The translations under genes and the position numbers were made by a program. A stretch of 64,000 nt of DNA. It comes from Ixodes scapularis. Lineage: Eukaryota; Arthropoda; Arachnida; Ixodida; Ixodidae. The DNA is taken from the NCBI RefSeq assembly GCF_016920785.2, contig NW_024609839.1:20709085-20773084 (forward strand), written 5' to 3'. Positions 42,716 to 53,256 of this stretch are shown piece by piece. The notes beneath the pieces were generated by a model. The model did no database searches and had not been told where the DNA came from. It was given only the letters and a program-made list of their open reading frames with translations. The first letter of the stretch is position 1. Each line of letters begins with the position of its first letter.

Positions 42716-44467
42716 TCAACCTCTCCCCACAGCAGCGCGCTCCGCGCTTTCCGGGCCCGTGCAGTGCTGTAGTCGAAAGCAAGCTCCCTATGGCAAGCGA
42801 AAGCTTCTGAAGTCTCACATTGAGAATACTCGCAAGCGACCGTCTGTGGAAGCTTCGCACGTTGAGGTTTTTGTTGAGATCGAGCCATCGTGTTCCATTA
42901 ACTATAGTTGAAGTTATCGTTCAATAAAGCCCTAAAAAATATTAATGTAGTTGGTGTAGACATCAAGATCTAATCAAAAATGCGGTTTGACGTCGTTTAA
43001 TTAACGTGTATATACAAGTGTAGAAAAAAATGAGTTATTTGTGCATAGATGTTTAAAAAAGTGTTTATTATTCGACACAGGACTTTGGGAGAAGGATGTG
43101 TTCAGATTTTTTTTCATGAGCGCAAATATTCGCGACTCCAACTAACTATAGGTGGCGCCACTCATTTTCCAAGATGTCGGGTTTAGTGAGGGTCAGAGAT
43201 GCGTGCCGCTGTTGAGCCTGTCTAGTGTGCTGGCTTCACTGAGCGACATAAATTATTTCTGGTAATACGAGGAAGCTAATGTTTTATGGGCGTAGGTCAC
43301 CTCTTTAACCCGAAAACAAGAACGGTGTTTAGCGTATTAATCACGGAAGGATGCGCGTTTTAATTTTGGCGCGAAACCGAAACTTACCTCTATTTTCGAT
43401 TTAATTTCTCGACAGATGTCTTAATTTCGGATTCTTTCATGGCTCAAGGTGTGTCTCACATCGTAATTATTTACTTAGAAAAGCTGTTCGCGGAAACTTT
43501 ATTTTGTGACATACTGTTAGATCCAGGCTTATATTCGTCGTTGTTGAAAAAATCAGTGCTGATATCTGTGCATTCTCGCTGCCTTTTTCTCGCTCAGATG
43601 ATTTTCATGGGAAATAATGACAATTATCCCAGCACACGAATAAGAGAATAATTCCAATTTTTACAATATGTCCACGAAACGTATAAACTAGTAAACGCTG
43701 CTCTCACTGCAACAACCCAAGACGAAATCTGAGTCAGACAGCTGAAGTGTGTGTGTGTGTTTTTATAGCACCGCGTGACGCGTAAGGCTTCATATTACAT
43801 CCAGCGTTTAATTGTTTGTCTATCTTGATAACTATGTAAGAGTTTATCATACGCTAAAAAGAAAACAGAGTTATACCTTTCTGAAAAGACTATTATGGTT
43901 AAATAGAGTATTCTCGTGATCTTGGCGTTAATTAGAGGCATACATTGCCGCGATTTGTATTATAATAATAATATTAAAATTCGCATATTTGAATAAGTAA
44001 TTCTTCAAGCTCTAATATAATATATTGCTTATGATCTAATTTTAAACGCGCGAAGGAATATGACAATGAAAACTTTGCTAATTATGATCACTGGTTCCAA
44101 TTGCTGCATTTTAATTACAAATAAAATAAAAATAGTCTAAAATCAATGGAAACGTTCTAGCTAATGTGAGAAATCCATGTAAAATTACATTAATTTTGGG
44201 TAAAGTATATTGTGCTATCAAAGTCGTGACATTTGACAATCGGCGAAACGTCCAAAGTCGCCGCCAATATACTTCCAGACCGAATGCCCAAAAGTTAAAA
44301 AAAGCCTTTTTTAATGACTAGTTTATTCATAACATTTATTTACTTTTGTATCTGCTCGCCGTCGTTTTGCCAATCTCAGCCTTTCCAGTTCGAAGGAACG
44401 CCTACCTGCTTGCACGTCTGCTCACTGCAGCACGTTTCGTTGGCGTTGGAAGCCGGTGAAACAGAAG
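42716..44467. other. Gene-free AT-rich stretch
   Basis: A short (GT)n run sits near 43749-43760. No gene is recognised. Confidence 0.5.
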
Positions 44468-44675
44468 TGAGTTTTAATATTGCGTATACGAGCGAACTCA
44501 AGTCCCGTGTGTTTGCGTTAGCATTGCGCGTTCCACACTGCGCGTGCGCGGAGCCCGAAATTGTGGTCTTGGATGGCGCATGGCGATGAGGCGCACGCAC
44601 AACGTGGGGCACGCAACTCTAACGCAAACGCACACCGCTTGCGTTTGCTTCTATGCGCAATACTAAAACTCTCCA
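44468..44675. mobile_element. Small foldback element
   Basis: Arms at about 44468-44555 and 44590-44675 are imperfect reverse complements sharing GTTTTA(A/G)TATTGCG, GTGTG(T/C)GTTTGCGTTAG and TGCGCGTGCG. Nearby CTGCAGCA words outside the arms may extend it. No ORF supports autonomy. The ends are unlike families F and G. Confidence 0.65.
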
Positions 44676-45441
44676 GTAAGGCACAATCCCATACCGGCTG
44701 CAGCACTACGTTGGGACAGTGAAGAGTGTTGTTTGCGTTGAGAAACAACATTTCGCGAGCCATGATCGCGAGCAGTTCCGCCATGCCCGCTGAGCAGGAG
44801 AATCGGGGGACCCTCACTAGAGCGCTTCCCGTTTCCGCCGCGGGAGGGCGAGCGTCGAGCTGGAGACGCGAATACCTGACGCAATAAATAGTGACGATTT
44901 CATCGTCCCAGTGGTGAGCAGGTGATTTCTTGCTCGAAACAATGATGCCATTTCATAAACCAAGTTCTGTGACATATGCTTTTCCAATGCCTGGTCACTA
45001 TTTTGTAAACCTTTCAGTCCAAACGAGTATACTTCTGTTTGTTTTTGTTAGCTTAGGAGGGGGTCACAGAGCCTATCTTTTTGTCTTCCTCTAGGACAGA
45101 CGTACAGAGTTATACCGCAACACACATCTGTGGAGCACACAGAGCTATCGCTCTCCTGTTGGCGGTACAGTAGCAGACGACACAACGCAGCTCCGTAGTC
45201 TATCGAGGGCACGGCTAGCCGCGGCCCGTAGCGCGACCGTTCAGACTAGGAAAATGGTTTTGAAGAACCGAGAAATGGTATCTTGTGTACAATAATCACA
45301 TGTCGTTAGTATACTAGTATTCTACTTGCTAAGCCAAATAAATATTTGCAGCTTGTGAGAATATGTTTGTGTGACGATTTACCGTTCACACTCCTGACGG
45401 ATGTTAGCGAATCCTTCATGTTCGTGGCTCGCAGTTATCGG
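44676..45441. other. Gene-free stretch
   Basis: No recognisable gene. The last ten bases are the target duplication of the next element. Confidence 0.45.
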
Positions 45442-46615
45442 GGTAACCGGACAAAAGCTCACCGGACAAAAGCTCACCGGACAGAAGCTCACCGGACAAA
45501 AGCTCACCGGACAAAAGCTCACCCGTTTCTTGACAGACCCGGACAAAAGCTCACCCGTTTTTTGACAGACCCGGACAAAAGTTCACCTCGATTTCTTTTT
45601 TTTCTTTACTATCCGGGCGAAACACGGGCTGAAATGAAGTGCAGACGCAATGGACATTGGACCATTTTTAGGAGAACTTGTACCTCATCCACATTGAGTT
45701 GAGAATTTTTTTTAAAAATGCTTTGAAAGAACGGGAGTTCGGCCTTTTGGAAAAGTACAAGACAGATGACCAATTTAAAAAATTGTGCGGGATTTTAGAT
45801 AGGCTCGGGTTCCTTCCACCACAGCTTGTTCTACAAGAACTGACCACAAGGGAAAAGTCTACCGGTGACATCGCTACCTACTGGACTATTTTGATTGCAC
45901 GTATTTCAACGGCCGCTTCCGTTATGCTTCTGTTCCATCTGCGGCGGCACCCAGAGCGAATTCTTCCCTTCGCCTGACTCTGCGCCGACGGCGACCGGAG
46001 TTTCCCCCGGTACGGTGGAATATGTACGACACCACTCTTCAAGATAAAGACCGGATGAGCAACACCTGCGAAAGATAGAGTACCGGGTTCCAGAAGCCCG
46101 TCGGCCACGCCCATCCAAGCGTCTTGAGGCTGATTGAATGCCTACAGCAAAATCAGGCGCTCGTTGCCACGGCATTGACAAAAGCCCGGAGAGGTGAGCC
46201 CACCGTAAATCGGGTGCGAAAAATTACTCTGCACCTGCAGAATCGTCTTCGAAATATTGCGAGGGCTTGCATGTACATCGAGATCTACCAAGACTGCTGG
46301 AGCTAGTGGGGCACTGCATTCGCTTCTAAGCAATCGATAAATAAACTTGTTTCTACTAAAATCAACAAACCATGCGCCTGTCAGATTTAATTTATCGTTG
46401 CCTTTTTGTGTCGCACGCATGCACCTAAGTTGTCCGCACTCGTGTTAAGACCAACATGAAATTTTCTCGCGGTGAGCTTTTGTCCGGGTCTGTGAAAATA
46501 TGGGTGAGCTTTTGTCCGGGTCTGTGAAAAAATGGGTGAGCTTTTGTCCGGTGAGCTTTTGTCCGGTGAGCTTCTGTCCGGTGAGCTTTTGTCCGGTGAG
46601 ATTTTGTCCGGGATT
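45442..46615 (+). mobile_element. Mutator-like element (MULE) with tandem-repeat TIRs
   Basis: CAGTTATCGG occurs at 45432-45441 and 46616-46625, a perfect 10-bp target duplication. Inside lie inverted terminal repeats of about 150 bp (45442-45595 and 46460-46615), each built from tandem copies of CCGGACAAAAGCTCA separated by short spacers; two longer units include CCCGTTT(C/T)TTGACAGA. Between them is a decayed transposase. A 9-10 bp duplication and long TIRs are Mutator hallmarks, which agrees with the protein evidence. Confidence 0.85.
45678..46306 (+). pseudogene. MULE transposase, C-terminal part
   Basis: The first frame (from 45678) carries ALKEREFGLLEKYKTDDQFK and KLCGILDRLGFLPPQLV. 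After a frameshift near 45890 the next frame reads FPPVRWNMYDTTLQDKDRMS, NTCER, TAG stop (46076-46078), TGFQKPVGHAHPSVLRLIEC and LQQNQALVATALTKARRGEP, ending with NRVRKITLHLQNRL before the stop at 46306. The N..E..GFQ..VGHAHPS block near the end is typical of MULE transposases as I remember them. The DDE catalytic core is not visible and must lie upstream or be deleted, so this 1.2-kb copy is internally deleted and non-autonomous. Confidence 0.65.
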
Positions 46616-46625
46616 CAGTTATCGG

Positions 46626-46944
46626 TACCCCCTCGGAGTGACTTCACCATATATATTTTTTTCTTGCTTGCAGGACATCATAAAAATCACAAACACGCGA
46701 GAAAAAAAAATCTTATGAGTACGCGTGATTTTGAGCTTCGCAGCTCTAAAGATGCCCGGTAAATGTCGTCCAGCTTGGGAAGAAACTAATCCTTTTTGTT
46801 GGAGTTTGACTATCGTATGCTGGCAGCTCGTTTCCGGTCTGTTTTGTCTATACTCCGTTTCACCGTAATTTGGCAACCCTCAGTCAGAGCTGCTGTGAGG
46901 GAATCACAGTCGCGGAGCAAAGCACGTGACAGCTACTTTTAGGA
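46626..46944. other. Gene-free stretch
   Basis: No recognisable feature. Confidence 0.45.
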
Positions 46945-47160
46945 GCTGTACTATGGCACCTGCAGCGCGTCTCCGACTGGTGTGTTTAGCGTCTTATGCT
47001 GGCCATACATCAAAAGTGGTCCCGAAGTGCAACAAATGACGTCACAGAAGACGGAGTGTCACGCTGTTGCATCTCGCGATCCTGGCAATTCATCGTAGAA
47101 ATGCTGGCGAAAACCACGAGGGAACACGAGTGTCGCTGTCGTCATGGCGTCCCAACGAAA
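46945..47160 (+). repeat. Dispersed repeat R2, copy 2
   Basis: Aligns with 15636-15850 through (C/T)GGTGTGTTT(A/G)GCGTC, GGTCC, GCAACAAA, GGAGTGTCACGCTGTTGCAT and GTCGCTGTCGTCATGG. The orientation is the same in both copies. Confidence 0.6.
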
Positions 47161-49151
47161 AGCAATTATACAATTTCGATGTTTTTGTAATTCGGTAATT
47201 TAAATTACTGTATACAATTTTTAAGAAAGTAAAGACATCATAACCAAATAGGAACTTCCGTGCTAAAACATGCAGTGCGAAGTGAAGACAACTACTATCT
47301 TTTTTTTTTCTTGATGTCCACAAAAAAAAAAAAAAAGGCTATGCAGCATCGATCTTACCGTTTTTTTTTTTTTTTTTTGCACATTATGTGATGTCATCTA
47401 GCACGAAAGTACCGACGTAAAAGCGCTGTAGAGACGATATAAAAACAAAAATTTAAGTGAATCGAGCTTTGTAGTGGAACGGAAAAAAATAAATAATTAA
47501 CGACTTTTTACGGTAAACACTTCACCTCTAAGTAGAACTTCAAAAAAGTGACGATTACGCGCTTTCATGCCCATTTCGACAAAGTTGGTAGAACGATGTA
47601 TTGCATCTTGTGAAAGACATGTGGAGCAGCATGTTTATGTTAGAGGCATTGTGTGTAATCGCTGCGCAGTACCTGCCAAAAGAGGTATTATTTGGGCACA
47701 GTCTCAACCGTTTCCGTTTGTGTTTGCTACGAATACAGCAACTCTTTTCGTAGAAGAAGTGATGAGAAAATGGCTTGCCCTTGATGATACGATTGTGATT
47801 ATGAAATAAAATTTTTAATCAGCCAATAATTGCGACCTGTCCGGTCGCCTGGAACCCCGACAACAACTATCGTTCTCTGGAAAGTTCATTATAATATTTA
47901 CACGTTTTGTGGAGTTCATCGAGCGAATAAGAATGTTCCAACAATGAGCTAAACCTACACGAGTTCCCGAATCCAACACGGCGCTTTTGAATTTTAGCGC
48001 CTTAGATAGTTCTGCGAACAGTGCATACTTCTGTGCAAATATTCGTCTAACAGTTTTGCAACGCTGGAAAGCATGGGAATGATTCAGAATCACTGCGGAG
48101 TTGATACTCGGGAAGATAAGACGGGCACTTGGGAGAAACGGACCGTGGCATTTGAGACAGGGGCACAACCGGGGGACAAACGTGCTACAATCGCATACCC
48201 TTCCAAGGTCATCGCTTGGGCGTCCGCGCGCGCGCCCAAGGAACCTTTTTTTTCTTCTTTTTAGGGGTGGTGGTTGGGGGGGGGGGGGGGGGGGGGGGAG
48301 TGGTGTAGGCGCTGATTGTCTTCCTCTTTTGTGGCTTTTGACAGACGCACAACGAGACTGGCAGAACAAGCGCATGATTCATTTCTCTTTCGATGGAGGC
48401 GTTCTGTCTGTGTATGCGAACATGATTTTTTCCCCTTTTAGTAGTTAGTTGTTCTTGCCTTGACTCGGGTCCCAGTGGGTGCGTTGTCGTTGTATGCCCA
48501 CTATTTTTTTTTTTTTTTTAGTTTATGGTAGATTTTGCGCTGATGGGGTATCAAGGTAGACAAAAAGAAAGAAAAATGAAATAGCGCCTCGACAAAAAAA
48601 AAAAAAAAAAAGTTGTTGCGATCAGGAACGTTTTTAAAGCGATTTTAGGAGCCTGCAGTGTTACCACAGGTGCAGGATTGAGAGCGTAACCCACGCACTT
48701 GAAGAGAAGGGGAAGCTCTCGTCTTATTGGAACTCCCTTTTATGGGTTTCCACGTCGCGATTGTCCTTCAAAATCAACTGTCATTTATTTCTCGCTCGTG
48801 GCTTCCAAGTACTGGAAGCCACACGACTCGAGCCACAATAGTTTTGCGAAATCAAGGTTTCGCTGAAATGGATAACTCTCACGTACAGTTCGACGCGCAA
48901 TACCTTTGCCGTATTGACTCGCGTGAGATGCCCCCAACACGGCTGAGTATGGCGGTGCTCCAGACCTAACATCTAAAATTTGTTGCCTTACCTGTTACTA
49001 TTTCGCGCCCATTTTGAGCCATATCAAAATGAAAGCGCATGATGAAATAAAAATGACACTCGTTTTCCGCTCGATGGAAGTTTCACGCCAGCTCGCTGTC
49101 TTTGCTGGTACCTTGAGCGTTTCCCAGCGATGCGGAGAGTTAAAAAAAAAG
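47161..49151. other. Gene-free stretch with two unexplained ORFs
   Basis: The minus-strand frame 48375-47815 (186 codons) opens with a Pro-rich run caused by the G tract at about 48275-48298. It then shows Cys-rich C-x-C..C-x-C-x2-C spacing near 48185-48130 and RVGLAHCWNILIRSMNSTKR. A plus frame 47567-47809 (80 codons) contains VCNRCAVPAKRGIIWAQ. I recognise neither. Homopolymers of T (47360-47379, 48505-48519) and A (48595-48611) flank them. Confidence 0.35.
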
Positions 49152-49930
49152 AGGAAGCCGTTTACAAATCCCTGTAACGCCGAATTGGAGCGCAGCTCTT
49201 GAGGAGGAGGAGTGAAGGGTACTCAGGGGAGGGTAGACCCCTCCCCCTTCTCCTCCTCCTCCCCTCATTCTTTAATATGCTCCGGGGGGGGTGTCACGTG
49301 ACTTCGGGGAGGGGGTCACGTGACCTCGGGGAGGCGTGACCTGGGGGTGACCTCAAGGCCACGTGACCCCAAAGGTGACCCCCACGTGACCTTGGGGGTC
49401 ACGTGACCTGGAGGGGTCACGTGACCTCGGGGGTCACGTGACCTCAGAGGGGTCACGTGACCTCAGAGGGGTCACGTGACCTGGGGGTCACGTGGGGTCA
49501 CGTGACCTTGAGATGACCTTGGAAGGGGTCACGTGACCTTGGGGGTCACGTGACCTCGGGGGTCACGTGACCTTGGGGAGGCGACCACGTGACCTCGGGG
49601 GTCACGTGACCTCAGAGGGGTCACGTGACTTGGGGGTCACGTGACCTTCAAAGGGTCACGTGGGGTCATGTTGGGGTCACGTGACCTTGAGATGACCTTG
49701 GAAGGGGTCACGTGACCTCGAGGGGTCACGTGACCTTCAGGGGGTCACGTGGGGTCACGTGACCTTGAGATGACCTTGGGAGGGGTCACGTGACCTTGGG
49801 GGGTCACGTGACCTTGGGATGACCTTGGTTACGCCGACGGCGACGGCGACGGCGACGCCGACGGCGACGCCGACGCCGACGGCGACGCCGCTCAAGCCGG
49901 GAACGGGCCCCTAAGAGCTGCGCTCTAAAA
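49152..49930 (-). mobile_element. Variable-core element C (779 bp)
   Basis: The right end (minus TTTGTAAACGGCTTC, 49154-49168), a GGAGCGCAGCTC motif and the CTCCTCCTC purine-pyrimidine blocks bound one side. The left end (GGCGTCGGCGTCGCC array, CGGGAACGGGCCCCTAAGAG, GCTGCGCTCTAAAA) lies at 49828-49930. The core is almost entirely TCACGTGA palindromes (49289-49810). Its left end abuts element D with the same orientation. No protein is encoded. Confidence 0.8.
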
Positions 49931-50261
49931 ACAAAAAAAAAATGAAAGCCGCTTACAACTCCCTGTAACACCGAATTAGAGCGCAGCTCTTGAGGAGGTG
50001 GAGGGAAGGGCACTGGGGGGGTTAAACTAACCAGTGGGGGGTCACGTGACCTTGGGGGTCACGTGACCCCCAGTGCCGATGATGTCATCACTGACGTCAC
50101 TGATGACGTCATCACTGACGATGACGATGCGGGTACCGATGACGTCATTAGTGACGTCACTGATGACTTCACCAGTGATGATGACGATGACGATGCGAAT
50201 GTCGGTGACGTCATCAGTGCCGTCGCTGATGACGTCATCAGTGATGATGACGTCATCAGCG

Positions 50262-50875
50262 AGTGATGAGTGATGATGACGATGCGGATGCCGGTGACGA
50301 CATCAGTGACGTCACTGATGATGTCATCAGTGATGATGACGATGACGATGCGGATGTCGGTAACGTCATCAGTGATGATGACGATGACGATGCGGATGCC
50401 GGTGACGTCATCAATGATGATGACGATGTGGATGCCGGTGACGTCATCAGTGATGATGACGATGACGATGTGGATGCCCGTGACGTCATCAGTGATGATG
50501 ACGATGACGATGTGGATGCCGGTAACGTCATCAGTGATGATGACGATGTGGATGCCGGTGACGTCATCAGTGATGATGACGATGACGATGTGGATGCCGG
50601 TGACGTCATCAGTGATGATGACGATGATGATGTGGATGCCGGTGACGTCATCAGTGATGATGACGATGAGGATGTGGATGCCGGTGACGTCATCAGTGAT
50701 GATGACGATGACGATGTGGATGCCGGTGACGTCATCAGTGATGATGACGATGACGATGTGGATGCCGGTGACGTCATCAGTGATGATGACGATGACGATG
50801 TGGATGCCGGTGACGTCATCAGTGATGATGACGATGACGATGTGGATGCCGGTGACGTCATCAGTGAGGATGACG
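50262..50875. repeat. 42-bp minisatellite with TGACGTCATC palindrome
   Basis: About fourteen units of 42 bp, with 36-bp variants lacking one GATGAC, share TGACGTCATCAGTGATGATG and GATG(T/C)GGATGCCGG. Because 42 and 36 are multiples of three, every frame stays open: a 236-codon Asp-rich frame, a Met/Thr/Val frame and, on the other strand, a Ser-rich frame. None has a codon-use or domain basis for being a gene. Confidence 0.9.
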
Positions 50876-51010
50876 TCATCGGGGGGTCACGCGACATCGG
50901 CGGGGGTCACGTGACCTCGGGGGGTCACGTGACCTCGAGGAGGGGGTCACGTGACCTCAGGGGAGTCACGTGACCTCGGGGGGTCACGTGCCCCCGGTGG
51001 GGGGCTCGCG

Positions 51011-51130
51011 CGGTGCATTATGGGACATTTCCCATAATGCACCGGGGTCACGTGCCCCCCACGAGGTCACGTGACCCCGGTGGGGGGCTCGCGCGGTGCA
51101 TTATGGGACATTTCCCATGATGCACCGCGC
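51011..51130. repeat. Two hairpins sharing GGTGCATTATGGGA
   Basis: CGGTGCATTATGGGA (51011-51025) pairs exactly with 51030-51044. GCGCGGTGCATTATGGGA (51091-51108) pairs with 51113-51130 with one mismatch. They lie about 50 bp apart in the left part of element D. Confidence 0.85.
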
Positions 51131-51222
51131 GGTTACGCCGACGCCGACGGCGACGGCGACGGCGACGCCGACGGCGACGCCGCTCAAGCCGGAAACGGGC
51201 CCCTAAGAGCTGCGCTCTAAAA

Positions 51223-52009
51223 AAAAAAACACGTACGATGGCATCCTTTGCACACTCATTACTTCTATAACACTGAGCCACCTCGTATCCTTTTTTTTTT
51301 TTTCATGGTACTAATTTCTTTCTGCGCATTACGGCTGTTACGACGCTAAGTCTGTCTGCCCTTCGAATTTGAGCTTAGGCTCAGATCAGGGACGAACCAG
51401 TTTAAATCAGGAAAATATAATTAACACTGTAGCAAAGTAAATCTATCATATCGATCGGAAATACGATTTGGCACATTCCATCTGAACACATATTGTGCAC
51501 AGCGAATGCAATAGCGAGTCAGCGTGCAAAACGCCGCCACACTGAGCTACCATAACATCTCAGCGATTTTTGCATAGCACCGAGCACGGAAAAGAGAAAA
51601 CAGTTATTCATTCACATAAACGAAGCAAATTTATTTAAAGCCCGGAAACTCCGTACGTCCAATCTAGCTAAGGTTATCAATAGACTCGACCATGTCATTT
51701 GTCGAAACAGATAAAAGACGTTGGCAAAAATGATGAGACTGAATAAGTGAATCTAACGCACGTATTTTACCAACCGACGGTCGCGCGCCTTCAATACCCT
51801 TTCTAATTGTCATTGCGCACCTTGGACACACTTTGGGGAGCAATGCATATTTACATCGCCGCCCGAGGTCTCCATTGAACGTGTAGTGCTGACCCAAATA
51901 AAATGCTAACCTGACTCTCAATCGCTCACCGCAAAGGACGATTTCGAACAGGCGGTACTGTAGGTCACTTGAGATAAAAAAAAAGAAAAACAAGCTATGC
52001 GGAGGGCAA
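51223..52009. other. Gene-free AT-rich stretch with one ORF
   Basis: A minus-strand frame (51993-51664, 109 codons) contains CKYALLPKVCPRCAMTIRKG. No domain is recognised and there is no splice evidence. Confidence 0.4.
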
Positions 52010-53256
52010 GTTCGTCTGCTTCTCGCGCAGGGGGTAGCGGTGACGTCAGAACGTCGAGCCCTGATTGGCTGATCGCGCCCCCCTATCTGAGCGTCGTCTG
52101 CTCCTTTGCAACGTCGTCTGCTCGCAACGTCGTCTGCGTCTGTCTTACCTTTCCGGCGACTTTCGGAAGTGCCGAGGCCAGATTCACGAAACGATGTTAC
52201 GCCAAAAATCTACGTAAGACAGAACTTAAGAACAAATTCGTATTCACGAAATGAAATTTTCGTAAGTTTTGCGCAGGTTACGACAAAATCCTACGACAGC
52301 TCCGAAGCTGTCTTACGCACTTCTTACGATCAAATCAGCATGGCCGACAACGTGACGGTCGCGACGACCCACGGACGTTTATTTTTTTACGTGCGGTTCT
52401 GACGCGTCCCGCCTTCAAGCAGCAAGAAAAAAGTAAAAAGTACTTGAAACAGACCACGACGAACAAGAACGCTGGATCCACAAACACCCGGGAAAAGCTC
52501 CCACGGCCACGATCCCACCGAACGCGACCAAACGAGCTGGGCAGTTAGGCCTAGCAGGCTCTCCGCGACTTGGCGACCGTCTGCCCACGACCGGCTGGCG
52601 TGCTGAGTGGAATATGCCCGCGCCACCCTTGTGAACCCTTCCCGTATAATATTTTGATTGCTGACCTCAGTTTTAGATTAAAATGTCAATTTCTTCCTCT
52701 TGTTATCTCCTTGTTTCCCGAGGCAACGGTGACTCTCGCCGATGAAAAAGCGGTGAATCTCCGACAGACGCAGCAAAGGTAAAGCAGCCATCGCTTTGAC
52801 CGCTTTGACTAGCAGACGTAAAGCAGACGACGTTAACTGCGCCAACCCGCCGACGCCGTTAAAGAGTGAGGGGTCTCGCCGCACACGAATGGAGGGAAAA
52901 AGTATTTGGGAGAAAACTTGCCTCGGTTCTAAGCAAAAAAAACCTCGGCGCCCCGGGACACCTCGCCAGGGAGTCCTTTGACTTCCCTCCTTGATGCGCG
53001 TCTGCTAGTTGTTGGACAAAAACAACGTACCGCTCAAGTTATTTTGTCTGCCCTCTCTTAAAGGCGAGGTCGAGTTCGCTCCGAAAGTAGCAGGAAAGGT
53101 AAGACAGACGCAGACGACGTTGCGAGCAGGCGACGTTGCAAGCAGACGACGTTGCAAAGGAGCAGACGACGCTGAGATAGGGGGTCGCGATCAGCCAATC
53201 AGAGTTCGGCGTTCTGACGTCACCGCTACTTCCTTTCTTATGCGCAGAAGACGAAA
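52010..53256. mobile_element. Foldback element, family F, copy 4 (largest)
   Basis: Arms 52010-52183 and 53066-53256 share the family ends (TTCGTCTGCTTCTCGCGCAG, GGTGACGTCAGAACG, CTGATTGGCTGATCGCG). They continue with a short tandem run of (AACGTCGTCTGCT) and TCTGTCTTACCTTTCC. The 880-bp interior has no recognisable gene. It includes ACGTAAGA/TCTTACG words near 52190-52330 that look like remnants of another MITE. Confidence 0.85.

Larger units (their letters stand above)
49942..51222 (-). mobile_element. Variable-core element D (1281 bp)
   Basis: It has the same ends as C: right end at 49942-50010 (ATGAAAGCCGCTTACAACTC on the plus strand, GAGCGCAGCTCTTGAGGAGG), left end at 51131-51222. The core has a few TCACGTGA palindromes, then TGACGTCA repeats including the 42-bp minisatellite at 50262-50875, more TCACGTGA palindromes, and two hairpins (51011-51044 and 51091-51130). 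No transposase was found. Confidence 0.8.

Noticed and set aside
50262..50875. CRISPR-like array of regularly spaced repeats
   Set aside because: Units are directly contiguous with no unique spacers, the setting is an animal genome, and no cas genes are present. It is a minisatellite.
50263..50973. Asp-rich 236-codon protein
   Set aside because: The frame is open only because repeat units are multiples of three; other frames and the other strand are equally open.
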